In this document: one piece after another, positions 26,590-35,079 of the stretch | Position numbering within the stretch: position 1 is the first letter of the stretch | How the letters are laid out: the number at the start of each line of letters is the position of its first letter | Source: JBMNIZ01 sp050951405 | GTDB taxonomy: Bacteria > Bacillota > DULZ01 | NCBI GenBank assembly: GCA_050951405.1 | Contig: JBMNIZ010000003.1 | Span: 1-64,000 of the forward strand | DNA length: 64,000 nucleotides | Direction of reading: 5' to 3' | The notes under the pieces: model-generated | What the model saw: only the letters and a program-made list of their open reading frames with translations | Told to the model about the DNA's origin: nothing | The model's database searches: none | Program-made: the position numbers and the translations under genes

Positions 26590-28052
26590 GGTGCCACCGC
26601 CAGATACTTACGATCATAGCCGGACAGGTCAATGGTACTAACAGGGATATCTTTAGCGGTATCCAGTTTCACAGGAATATGTGGTTCCAACTCATTTTGT
26701 ACCAAGCCAATAGTGGGAGTGATGCCGGCCGGTAATGCATCTTTAATAGCAAGAATTCTTTCGAGGCCATATTCCACGCTGAATTTTAGTAATTTGACTG
26801 TGTCTTTGGCACCACCGGGAAACATTTTGCCCCACTCTAAAAGTTCATTGGTTGCTGTTTGACGAACCGGTTTGGCATGAAACACAGAACGAGGTTTTTG
26901 TTCCAGTAGTGGTATGTAGTGAGCTAATTCAAATACTGTTTCCCCACGGCTGTAAAAACGTTGATGTTTGGCTATCTCGTCTCCCTGATGGTAACAGGCC
27001 AGGTGATTACCGTAGGCCTTGATGCTAACCGTTTTGCCAACTAATGAAACAGGAACAGAGTACTGATTTCCTTCAAAGCGAATTAGCCCGTTATCGGCTA
27101 CCCGAACAGTTGTGCTTTTGCCGGTATCAAATACGAATTTAGGTAGTGGAGTTAAGCTGTATTTCTCTGTCGCAAATTGCTCTCCTACGGTCTGGCCCCG
27201 GCCTTGGATTTGATGTTTTCGGTATTGTAGGCAGGCGGAGATTAGAGTTTCATTCAGTTCATCTATACTGTTTACCCGGGGAACCGGCACAAGCACATTG
27301 CGTCTAACCCAGCCGACCAGATTTTCCACTAAGCCTTTTTCGTTCCCGCTATTGATATTGGTAAAGTGCATTTCAAAGGCGTAATGGGCACTTAGGGCCT
27401 GGTAGGCAGCCTGAGGCTTGGCATATAGGCCAAAACCTTCTTTGACGGCTACCCGAGCATTATCAAAGATAATTTTCTTGGGAATACCATTGCCGTGGGT
27501 AAAAGCAGCTACGTGCCCTTCAAGAAAAGATTCTTGATTCTGTCGAAAGAAAGCTTTAACGAATATGTCGGCGCTATAGCATAACCGATAGCAGAAGAGT
27601 TGGATCTTGGTTTTTTCGCCGTTGAGATAGATAGTGGCCTCGCCCCAATCAACTTGGGCTGCTTCGCCTGGGTCAAATTCCAGGGGCATAAAGGCTTCTT
27701 TAACGGGCTGTTTCATCTCCCGGACTACCCGTCTAATGGTGGATTCAGCTCCGGTAAAGCCTTTTTCATCTACTAAGCGTTTATAGATCCGTCTGGCAGT
27801 ATGGCTTTGTTTTGGAATATTTTCGGCCTTATCTTCGGCAAAGCATTGGAGGATGAATTCACGAACTTCCTTTGTAACAATCGGTGATTCCCGATGGTAG
27901 GGCTGTCGTTCCCAGGGTACATGTTCACCCCCGCAATATTTTTTTACTGTGTTGCGGGAAATGCCAAGTTCTTTAGCAATTGCTCTTTGAGACATTTGTT
28001 GTTGAACATACATGTATCTAATTTTGCCATAAAGATCCACGTCAATGATCAC
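26586..28052 (-). CDS. istA: IS21-family transposase IstA
   Basis: 488-aa transposase. The N-terminal helix-turn-helix (QMSQRAIAKELGISRNTVKKY) is followed by a DDE core: Asp in AAQVDWGEATIYL, Asp in IIFDNARVAV and Glu in NEKGLVENLVGWVRR, then a C-terminal beta-barrel region (RFEGNQYSVPVSLVGK). Intact frame. Confidence 0.96.
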   Translation of the reverse strand: MIIDVDLYGKIRYMYVQQQMSQRAIAKELGISRNTVKKYCGGEHVPWERQPYHRESPIVTKEVREFILQCFAEDKAENIPKQSHTARRIYKRLVDEKGFTGAESTIRRVVREMKQPVKEAFMPLEFDPGEAAQVDWGEATIYLNGEKTKIQLFCYRLCYSADIFVKAFFRQNQESFLEGHVAAFTHGNGIPKKIIFDNARVAVKEGFGLYAKPQAAYQALSAHYAFEMHFTNINSGNEKGLVENLVGWVRRNVLVPVPRVNSIDELNETLISACLQYRKHQIQGRGQTVGEQFATEKYSLTPLPKFVFDTGKSTTVRVADNGLIRFEGNQYSVPVSLVGKTVSIKAYGNHLACYHQGDEIAKHQRFYSRGETVFELAHYIPLLEQKPRSVFHAKPVRQTATNELLEWGKMFPGGAKDTVKLLKFSVEYGLERILAIKDALPAGITPTIGLVQNELEPHIPVKLDTAKDIPVSTIDLSGYDRKYLAVAP

Positions 28053-28219
28053 GCCTTTCTTCCTCCTGCCAATTGATGTCTTATCATCGATTGTACAGGA
28101 ATTTACTCAAAGTGGATCAAATATTCGTTATCACAGATGCCGGATCGATTGCGCAGGTGGATCACTTTTTCGTAATCATTGACTGGCTTTTTGGATCACT
28201 TTTATGTTAGCACACACAC

Positions 28220-29138
28220 CTGACCGAAAAACTGAACACATAACCGTTAAAATTCCTTCCCTTCTCCTTACCCTGAAGATAAAAAATATTATCCCCCGTA
28301 ATAATCCCCATATCAGCAACAACAATAATCCTGCCCGTATCATAATTTCTTCTTACTTCCCCGATAACCGGCCGAAAGGTCTCCTTATCAACCGTATTAC
28401 CAGGAAACAAATCATAATGAAGAGGTATCCCATCAGCATCCATAGCCAATCCCATCTGCACAATAGGATTCCGACGGTTTTCCTTTGACAACCCGAACTT
28501 ACGGAACTCATCCCCCTCATCAATCTCAAAATAGAAATTGGTCACATCATAATAGATGGTCTTAGTATTACGCCCATACTTCTCACTGATCTGAGCATTC
28601 AAATACCTTTGAAACTCCTTGGCAATCTTCGAAAAATGAGAGAGGGACCGGTAAACATCCGCCAAAGAAAAATGAAAACGCTCAAAATACCGCCCTTTTT
28701 CCTCAAAAGCCTTTTTCTTGGAGCCGGGAGAAAGGAGCCTGGAGATAACCAAAAGCATCATGATGGAATTCGTATTGAACTTAAAATTCTCATGCCTGGA
28801 CTTATTCTTGAAAAACACATCCAAACCCAATTCATGATAAATCTTTAAAATTGCCGCATAGCCAAAATTCTTTTGTTATCAGTATTAGGAGCAAGTTTTT
28901 CCTCCATATTGATGGACAAAGTCAACTTCTTTTGGGCATTTTCCTCTTCAGTCATTTTCCGGGCAAGCTCTTTGAAGTGGGCGATAGGGTCATCGTATAT
29001 TTTCTCCAGTTCGTCAAGGTAACCAAGGGATTTAACAGTACGGTCAGTGGAAATACCTGTCTCTGGATCCCTGTATTTCTGAGCGATAGAAAGATAAGTC
29101 CTCCCCGTGTCTTTTCGATAAGATTTTTTTAGGTACAC
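28220..29138 (-). pseudogene. IS1634-family transposase, N-terminal half (copy B)
   Basis: N-terminal ~305 residues from ATG 29138, separated from the rest by IS21. Contains the first catalytic Asp (YYDVTNFYFE) and the second (VVADMGIITGD). A missing base near 28873 compared with copy A also breaks the frame (TDNKR for TDNRK). Confidence 0.87.
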
Positions 29139-29302
29139 ATTAAGAACCTCCGTCTCTGAGTGTCGATATTTATTTAATTATACCACATTATGCCAAATAA
29201 TGCCACGGAAAAATGACAAAAATTCATAAAAAATTCCCCCTTAAGGCCTTATGCCGCAAGGGGTTTAGAATTCGCATCTCTAAATCAGGTGTAAAAGAAA
29301 CG

Positions 29303-29416
29303 AGATGGCAGTATAATCAGAGGATGCCAAAATATGGGTGGCAATTAAACTTGCAATTCCCCAACAACACAGGCAGGAATTTTCCCTTTGCTATTTTCAT
29401 TGGAAAGAAATATAAT
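29303..29416. repeat. Right copy of 114-bp direct repeat flanking IS1634-like copy B
   Basis: Direct repeat of 24673-24786: the last 60 bp of IS30, AACAAC, the ISNCY 20-bp duplication, and the -35/-10 promoter. The sequence becomes unique again at 29417. There is no independent IS30 insertion here. Confidence 0.88.
29388..29416 (+). promoter_or_regulatory. Sigma-A promoter of the hydEGF leader
   Basis: TTGCTA (29388-29393), 17-bp spacer, TATAAT (29411-29416). It was rebuilt on this side of the IS1634-like element by the target duplication; the other copy at 24758-24786 fires into the transposase from the 3' side. Confidence 0.8.
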
Positions 29417-29419
29417 AGA

Positions 29420-29515
29420 ATTAGTTCCGGAGAGAGGGTTAGACCTGACCTTGCGGAAAAAAACAGAATACCCTACACCTGATTGCAAGGATAATTCTGC
29501 GCAAAAGGGGAAAGT
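29420..29515 (+). ncRNA. Structured leader RNA before hydEGF, partly TPP-riboswitch-like
   Basis: The 3' half contains, in order, ATACCC, CACCTGAT, GGATAAT, TCTGCG and AGGGGAA, close to the conserved 3' half of the thiamine-pyrophosphate (thi-box) riboswitch. GGGT near 29437 could pair with ACCC near 29471, and TTCC near 29425 with GGAA near 29509, as in helices P2 and P1. However, the diagnostic CUGAGA of the thi-box is not seen and the P5 region is longer than usual. Alternative pairings (CAGAAT/ATTCTG; CCCTAC/GTAGGG) lead into a terminator. It may be a divergent or decayed thi-box, or an unrelated attenuator. Confidence 0.35.
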
Positions 29516-29532
29516 GGTAGGGGTTTCCCAAG

Positions 29533-29560
29533 CCTTTCGTCTTTTGGCGAAAGGTTTTTT
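29533..29560 (+). terminator. Intrinsic terminator within the hydEGF leader
   Basis: CCTTTCG (29533-29539) pairs with CGAAAGG (29548-29554), followed by six T. It lies between the promoter and hydE, so it must be bypassed for hydEGF expression, as in transcription attenuation. Confidence 0.8.
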
Positions 29561-29616
29561 GTTTCATTAATGGTTGCGATTGTTTCCCTTTTTCTTCTCA
29601 TTCAATTCAGGGCGGG

Positions 29617-30687
29617 ATGGCAATGGATATAAAAACTCTTATTGACCGGCTGCGGGACAGTCATGATCTCAGCCAAACTGAGCTCATGCAAATTTTAAAC
29701 AGCAGGGACCCGGCATATTTATTCTCCCAGGCGGACCAAATCAGATATCTCCACAGCGGCGACCAGATTCATCTTCGGGCTATTATTGAGTTTTCCAACC
29801 ACTGCCGGTGCCGCTGCCGCTATTGCGGCCTGAATGCTTCAAATACTCAACTCCGTCGCTACCGGATGTCTCCGGACGAAATCCTGGAAAATGCCTTTGA
29901 AGCCTATCAGGTCGGTTACCGGACCATTGTGCTTCAATCAGGTGAAGACCCTTGGTATACCAAGACCATGCTGGCTGACTTGATCAGGGAGATTAAATCC
30001 TTTGGTGATGTGGCGGTAACCTTGAGTGTGGGGGAAAGGGATGATGATGCATATCAGCTCTGGAAAAAAGCCGGTGCGGACCGCTACCTGCTGAAACACG
30101 AAACCGCCGATCCGGTTCTTTACGAAAAGCTCCATCCCCACTCCACTTTAGCGGACCGGCTTAAATGCCTCCGGGAATTAAAAAAACTCGGTTATCAAAC
30201 AGGCAGCGGTTTTATGGTGGGGCTCCCGGGACAGACCACAGCCACCATTGCCCGGGATATTCTGCTCCTGAAAGAATTGCAGGTAGATATGGCCGGCATC
30301 GGGCCCTTTATCCCTCATCCCCAAACCCCTCTGGCCCATCTGCCGCCGGGGAGCTTGGAGCTGACCCTGAAATCTTTAGCCGTCACTCGTCTTTTTTTAA
30401 AAAGAATCAATCTGCCGGCCACCACCGCCTTGGGAGTGCTGGCTGATGACCGGGTGCTGGGAGATGGTGATAGGCTCTTTTCCTCCGTCTCTCCCTTTTC
30501 CTGCGGTGCCAATGTTTTGATGAAAAAGGCCACGCCGCACCGCTACCGGTCTTTATACGACATTTACCCGAAGAAAAGCGGGGAAGAAAGGAGTGTTTTA
30601 GAGGAAAGAAAAGAAGCGGAAGCCATGATCAGGAGCATGAAAAAACAGGTGGCCCCGGGTCGGGGAGACTGTTTTGCACAAAAATAG
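29617..30687 (+). CDS. hydE: [FeFe]-hydrogenase maturase HydE (radical SAM)
   Basis: Radical-SAM enzyme that helps build the diiron subsite of the [FeFe]-hydrogenase H-cluster. 356 aa. The CX3CX2C cluster motif is in FSNHCRCRCRYCGLNASN, followed by QSGEDPWYT, TLSVGERDDDAY and the C-terminal PATTALGVLADDR of the BioB/HydE type. The start may be ATG 29617 or the ATG two codons later, which is better spaced from GGGCGGG. First gene of hydE-hydG-hydF, 21 bp before hydG. No hydrogenase structural gene is in the window. Confidence 0.93.
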   Translation: MAMDIKTLIDRLRDSHDLSQTELMQILNSRDPAYLFSQADQIRYLHSGDQIHLRAIIEFSNHCRCRCRYCGLNASNTQLRRYRMSPDEILENAFEAYQVGYRTIVLQSGEDPWYTKTMLADLIREIKSFGDVAVTLSVGERDDDAYQLWKKAGADRYLLKHETADPVLYEKLHPHSTLADRLKCLRELKKLGYQTGSGFMVGLPGQTTATIARDILLLKELQVDMAGIGPFIPHPQTPLAHLPPGSLELTLKSLAVTRLFLKRINLPATTALGVLADDRVLGDGDRLFSSVSPFSCGANVLMKKATPHRYRSLYDIYPKKSGEERSVLEERKEAEAMIRSMKKQVAPGRGDCFAQK

Positions 30688-30708
30688 AATGTCAGGAGGC
30701 AAACTGAA

Positions 30709-32121
30709 ATGAAAGAATGGCGGGCAGAGGACTATATCGTAGATGCTCAAATCAAGGAGGCCTTATTATTTGCTGAAAAGAAAAAAGAGGATAGGCATTA
30801 CATCCGGGAACTAATCGATAAAGCTCGGGAATGTCAAGGCTTGACTTACCGGGAAGGAGCTGTACTCCTTGCCATCCAGGACCGGGAACTCCTGGCAGAA
30901 ATGTTCCAGGCAGCCCGGGAAGTTAAGGAAGCCATTTACGGAAAAAGAATAGTTCTCTTCGCACCTTTGTATGTGAGCAATTACTGTGTCAACAACTGCC
31001 GCTATTGCGGCTACAAAAGATCAAATAAAAATCTGGTGCGCGGGAAACTCTCCCAGGAAGAGCTAAAAAAGGAAATTGAAATTCTTGAAGGGATGGGGCA
31101 CAAAAGAATAGCTCTGGAAGCAGGGGAAGACCCGGTTAACTGCAGCCTGGACTATATCATCGACTGCATCAATACCATTTATTCCTTGAAATTCAAAAAC
31201 GGCAGCATTCGCAGAATCAATGTGAATATTGCCGCCACCACCGTGGAAGAGTATCGCCGTCTCAAAGAAGCAGAAATCGGCACTTATGTTCTTTTTCAAG
31301 AAACCTACCACCGTCCCAGCTATGAAACCTTGCACCCATCCGGACCGAAAAGCGATTACAACTGGCATACCACTGCCATGGATCGGGCTAGGGCTGCCGG
31401 CATTGATGATGTGGGCATCGGCGTCTTATACGGCCTTTACGATTACCGTTACGATACTGTGGCCATGCTCATGCATACGGAACACCTGGAACGGGATACG
31501 GGAGTAGGCCCTCATACCATCTCCGTACCCCGCCTCCGGGCGGCGGAAGGAGTGAGCCTGCAGGAGTACCCTCATCTGGTCTCGGATGAGGATTTCGTCA
31601 AAATAGTGGCTGTGCTGCGCCTGGCAGTACCCTATACGGGCATCATTCTCTCCACCCGGGAAAAACCTCAGTTTCGGGATCAAGTCATCGCTCTCGGTAT
31701 CTCTCAAATCAGTGCCGGTTCCTGTACTGGAGTAGGAGGTTACGCCGAACAAGCCAAATCGGAAGGAAAAGACAAGCCTCAATTTGAAGTGGAAGACCAC
31801 CGATCGCCTTCTCAGATTTTACAGAGTCTCTGTGCCGGAGGCTACATTCCCAGTTATTGCACCGCCTGCTACCGGGCCGGTCGAACAGGGGAAAGATTTA
31901 TGGAGTTTGCCAAAAATGGCCAGATCCACAATTACTGCCTGCCAAATGCTATTCTCACTTTTTTTGAATACTTGCAGGACTATGGAGACGAAGAACTGCG
32001 CCGGACAGGTCAACAAACCATTGAAAAAGCCCTGCTGGATATTCCCAATGCCAAGGTGCGGCAAACTACCAGAGAAAAACTGGACTTGATCCGAGCAGGC
32101 CAGCGGGACTTTAGATTTTAG
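30709..32121 (+). CDS. hydG: [FeFe]-hydrogenase maturase HydG (tyrosine lyase)
   Basis: Radical-SAM tyrosine lyase, ThiH-related, making the CO and cyanide ligands of the H-cluster. 470 aa. The N-terminal cluster motif is in LYVSNYCVNNCRYCGYKRSN (CX3CX2C); the C-terminal auxiliary cluster motif is CTACYRAGRTG, which marks HydG rather than ThiH. EAGEDPVNCSLDYI and FQETYHRPSYE are conserved blocks. AGGAGG lies before ATG 30709. Confidence 0.96.
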   Translation: MKEWRAEDYIVDAQIKEALLFAEKKKEDRHYIRELIDKARECQGLTYREGAVLLAIQDRELLAEMFQAAREVKEAIYGKRIVLFAPLYVSNYCVNNCRYCGYKRSNKNLVRGKLSQEELKKEIEILEGMGHKRIALEAGEDPVNCSLDYIIDCINTIYSLKFKNGSIRRINVNIAATTVEEYRRLKEAEIGTYVLFQETYHRPSYETLHPSGPKSDYNWHTTAMDRARAAGIDDVGIGVLYGLYDYRYDTVAMLMHTEHLERDTGVGPHTISVPRLRAAEGVSLQEYPHLVSDEDFVKIVAVLRLAVPYTGIILSTREKPQFRDQVIALGISQISAGSCTGVGGYAEQAKSEGKDKPQFEVEDHRSPSQILQSLCAGGYIPSYCTACYRAGRTGERFMEFAKNGQIHNYCLPNAILTFFEYLQDYGDEELRRTGQQTIEKALLDIPNAKVRQTTREKLDLIRAGQRDFRF

Positions 32122-32132
32122 GAGCGATTAAA

Positions 32133-33365
32133 ATGCAGCAAACACCCAAAGCCAACCGGCTCCATATCGCCATCTTCGGCAGGAGAAATGTGGGTAAATC
32201 CAGCTTGATCAACGCTTTGGCCAATCAGGATCTGGCCCTGGTCACCCCGGTGCCGGGCACCACAGCCGATCCGGTCTATAAATCCATGGAACTTCCAGCC
32301 CTTGGCCCGGTGGTGTTCATCGATACCGCAGGTATTGACGATGAAGGAAGCTTAGGGGAGCTCCGAGTCAAAAAGACAAGAGAAGCCCTGAGCCAAGCTG
32401 ATCTGGCCCTGCTGGTCTTTTCCGGAGAAAACCAGGATCTTGCCCTGGAGGAAGAATGGCTGAAGCAGCTCCGAGAACAGCAGCCGCCTCTTCCGGTGAT
32501 CGGCGTTCTCAACAAAATCGACCTGTTTCCGGCAGACCCGGAAAAGCTGAAGAAAAGACTCTCCTTGCCCGTAGTGCCTGTCAGCGCCAAAAGCAAAGAA
32601 AACTTGGAACGGCTGCGACAAGCCATTGAAAAAGAGGCCCCCAAAGATTATGAAAGAGCCAGTATCGTAGGAGACCTGTTGCCGGCCCAAAGCACGGTAG
32701 TCCTGGTCACCCCCCAGGATATCCAGGCTCCCAAAGGAAGGCTGATCTTACCCCAGGTGCAGACCATCAGAGACCTGTTGGACCACCGGATGATCACTCT
32801 CATCGTGCAGGAGACCGAGCTGGAAAAGGCCATGCAAATCTTGTCGACAAAAGCTCGGCTGGTCATTACTGATTCCCAGATCTTTCATCAGGTGAAAGAA
32901 ATTGTACCGCGGGAAATACCTTTAACTTCCTTTTCCATTCTAATGGCCCGCTATAAAGGGGATTTACCCACTCTGGCTGCGGGTGCCAGGGCCATCGGCC
33001 TTCTAGAGCCCGGGGACCAGGTGCTCATCGCGGAAGCCTGTACCCATCATCCCCTGGAGCAGGATCTGGCCCGGGCAAAACTCCCTTTCTGGCTGCAAAA
33101 AAAAGTGGGAGGACCCTTGGATATTCAAGTGGCGGCAGGCAGGGATTTTCCGGAAGACTTATCCCCTTACCGGCTGGTAATACACTGTGCCGGTTGCATG
33201 TTCAACAGAAAGCAAATGCTCCAGCGGATTGCTCAAGCCAGGCGGCAAAAGGTGCCCATCACCAACTACGGGGTAACCATTGCTTATCTCAATAATATTT
33301 TGGACCGGGCCCTGGAAATTTTTGCAGGAGGAGCTGACCGATCATCTCCGAGCAGAAGGGAGTAA
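32133..33365 (+). CDS. hydF: [FeFe]-hydrogenase maturation GTPase HydF
   Basis: Scaffold GTPase that carries the diiron precursor to the apo-hydrogenase. 410 aa. G1 is GRRNVGKSSL, G3 DTAGID, G4 NKID, and the G5 region is PVSAKSKENL. The C-terminal cluster-binding set has Cys-Thr-His (EACTHHPLEQD) and HCAGCMFNRKQM, the CxH...HCxxC pattern of HydF. It ends with TNYGVTIAYLN. 11 bp after hydG. Confidence 0.96.
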   Translation: MQQTPKANRLHIAIFGRRNVGKSSLINALANQDLALVTPVPGTTADPVYKSMELPALGPVVFIDTAGIDDEGSLGELRVKKTREALSQADLALLVFSGENQDLALEEEWLKQLREQQPPLPVIGVLNKIDLFPADPEKLKKRLSLPVVPVSAKSKENLERLRQAIEKEAPKDYERASIVGDLLPAQSTVVLVTPQDIQAPKGRLILPQVQTIRDLLDHRMITLIVQETELEKAMQILSTKARLVITDSQIFHQVKEIVPREIPLTSFSILMARYKGDLPTLAAGARAIGLLEPGDQVLIAEACTHHPLEQDLARAKLPFWLQKKVGGPLDIQVAAGRDFPEDLSPYRLVIHCAGCMFNRKQMLQRIAQARRQKVPITNYGVTIAYLNNILDRALEIFAGGADRSSPSRRE

Positions 33366-33438
33366 TGCCGGCAGGAATCCTCCTCCTGCCTGGCGAATAA
33401 GCTTTTTATTTTATGAATGCATCCTGGAGGGAAAAATA

Positions 33439-34323
33439 GTGAAAGATTGGTTCTTGGCCTGCCGGCCCTGGTCCTTGACCGCTGCCGCCATACCGGTAAC
33501 ATTGGGAGCGGCTATTGCCTGGAATCAAGGTTATTTCCACCCTTGGCTCTTTATCCTGACCCTCATCGGGGGTGCCGCCATCCAGGTGGGGACTAATTAT
33601 ACGAACACTTATGGGGATTATATTAACGGGGTGGATACGGTGGAATCCAACATCACCCAGCCCCAGTTGGTGCGAGGCATCTTGGCTCCCGACCAAATGC
33701 TCAAGGCGGGCCTGGGGGCTTTTGCTTTCGCTGCCACCATTGGTATTTATTTGGTTTACCTGCGCGGTTGGCCTTTATTGATTTTGGGCCTCTTGGGTAT
33801 TTTGGGAGGCTACGGGTATACCCTGGGCGTTGCCTATAAATACAAAGGGCTGGGTACTATTCTGGTTTTTTTCCTCATGGGACCAATGATGGCTTGGGGT
33901 GCTTACTACGTGCAGACGGGTTTTCACAGCTGGACACCCGTCCTGGCTTCCCTGCCGATAGGTTTTTTGATTTCAGGCCTTTTACATGCCAATGATTTTC
34001 GCGACATACCAAGCGATGAAGAATCAGGAATCAAAACCCTGGCCACCATCTTGGGATTCTATTGGAGTCTGCCCTTTTATTACCTGCTGAACATCGCTGC
34101 TTATCTTTCCCTGGTCTTGTTGGTCATCTTCCGGGTACTTCCCCCGGTAGCTTTACTGCCTTTGCTATTAACCCCTCGGGTCTGGCAGCAAATGCAGAAT
34201 GCAAGACTGGGCTGGCTGGGGAATTTGGAAAAGCTGAAGTTCCTGGAGCCGAAACATGCGCAAATTCATTTTCAATTTGGCCTTCTCTTTATTGCCGGCA
34301 TCTTGCTCGGCACCCTTTTCTAG
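33439..34323 (+). CDS. UbiA-family prenyltransferase, MenA-like
   Basis: 294-aa integral membrane prenyltransferase with about eight to nine hydrophobic segments. FLACRPWSLTAAAIPVTLG is the usual MenA N-terminus; the first Asp-rich motif lies in NTYGDYINGVDTVESN and the second in HANDFRDIPSDEESG. The family attaches a polyprenyl chain to 1,4-dihydroxy-2-naphthoate in menaquinone synthesis, or to related rings. The start is GTG 33439 with GGAGGG; the longer frame from 33280 overlaps hydF. No other men gene is nearby, so the acceptor cannot be fixed. Confidence 0.85.
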   Translation: MKDWFLACRPWSLTAAAIPVTLGAAIAWNQGYFHPWLFILTLIGGAAIQVGTNYTNTYGDYINGVDTVESNITQPQLVRGILAPDQMLKAGLGAFAFAATIGIYLVYLRGWPLLILGLLGILGGYGYTLGVAYKYKGLGTILVFFLMGPMMAWGAYYVQTGFHSWTPVLASLPIGFLISGLLHANDFRDIPSDEESGIKTLATILGFYWSLPFYYLLNIAAYLSLVLLVIFRVLPPVALLPLLLTPRVWQQMQNARLGWLGNLEKLKFLEPKHAQIHFQFGLLFIAGILLGTLF

Positions 34324-34332
34324 GAGGTTGAG

Positions 34333-34953
34333 ATGAAAGCCGTTCAAACCCATCAAGTATTATTCACTATCGCCCTGGCAGTTATCTTTTGGATTTTGAC
34401 ATTTGGCATCCAAGCTTTAAATTTTTGGCTGAGCATGAGCCTGGCAGCATCTATTTTGGCCATGCTGGCCCTTTTCTTTGGAGGAAAACCTTTTACGAAA
34501 GAGGATCTCCATTTCCCATCTCTTCTTTTGGGCCTGGGAGCGGCTTTAGCCCTTTACCTGATGTTCTGGGCGGAAAGCATTGTCTCCCAATGGTTGTTTC
34601 CTTTTGCTCCCTCCCAGATTTCTTCCATCTATGAACTGCGGACGGAAGGGCAGCCCTTCACCATCGCCCTGGTCCTCCTCTTTATCACCAGCCCGGCTGA
34701 AGAAATCTTTTGGAGAGGTTTTGTGCAGAAATGGGCCATGGACAAATACGGATCCTATCCCGGCTGGCTGTTAGCCTCCGCCATTTACGGGGGCGTTCAT
34801 CTGTTTTCTGGAAATTTTATCTTAATCATGGCTGCCTTGACCGCTGGTCTCTTTTGGGGTTTTCTTTACTGGCAAAGTAAAAACTTGGTTCCCTGCATCA
34901 TTTCCCACTGCCTCTGGACTGTCGGCATTTTTTTACTGGCACCATTGGCCTGA
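34333..34953 (+). CDS. CPBP-family intramembrane protease (CAAX/Abi)
   Basis: 206-aa polytopic membrane protein. Motif 1 is AEEIFWRGFVQKW (EExxxR), motif 2 GGVHLFSGNF (His) and motif 3 ISHCLW (His), the metal-binding and catalytic set of CPBP glutamic proteases. It follows the MenA-like gene by 9 bp, after AGGAGG, so the two are probably co-transcribed. Substrate unknown. Confidence 0.9.
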   Translation: MKAVQTHQVLFTIALAVIFWILTFGIQALNFWLSMSLAASILAMLALFFGGKPFTKEDLHFPSLLLGLGAALALYLMFWAESIVSQWLFPFAPSQISSIYELRTEGQPFTIALVLLFITSPAEEIFWRGFVQKWAMDKYGSYPGWLLASAIYGGVHLFSGNFILIMAALTAGLFWGFLYWQSKNLVPCIISHCLWTVGIFLLAPLA

Positions 34954-35079
34954 AAAGACTAAGAGCCGGGTTTTAAACTAATCCCGGCATTGCTCAAAAT
35001 AATATTCATTTCTGCTTATTAAGAGCACATATTTATGTAAGTGAGTTTGCTTTTATATATTTTTAGGAGGTTTTTTATT

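Larger units (their letters stand above)
25716..28218 (-). mobile_element. IS21-family element inside IS1634-like copy B
   Basis: About 2503 bp with istA-istB. Near both ends there are repeated transposase-binding-like units built on GTGGATCA (for example TTTGATCCAC near 25739 and 25768, and GTGGATCA near 28100, 28158 and 28193), typical of the multiple terminal repeats of IS21. CCTG on both sides (25712-25715 and 28219-28222) is a probable 4-bp target duplication; if the element is taken as TG...CA the duplication would shrink to CC. Confidence 0.9.
24787..29302 (-). mobile_element. IS1634-like element, copy B, interrupted by IS21
   Basis: Same element as at 825-2841, same orientation, with ends CCCGACTTTTACA and CGTTTCTTTTACA. 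It is split at 25715/28219 by a 2.5-kb IS21-family element. Removing that element and one CCTG duplication leaves about 2009 bp. Confidence 0.9.

Noticed and set aside
825..29302. Composite transposon made by the two IS1634-like copies around metNIQ and pur genes
   Set aside because: Each copy has its own, different target duplication, so they inserted independently; the enclosed genes are core metabolism.
24787..29302. IS21 plus flanking halves as two separate IS1634 fragments
   Set aside because: The halves join precisely across the IS21 element, with a 4-bp CCTG duplication, into the sequence of copy A.
29303..29362. Third IS30 insertion (remnant)
   Set aside because: It is part of the 114-bp duplication copied from 24673-24732 by the IS1634-like element.
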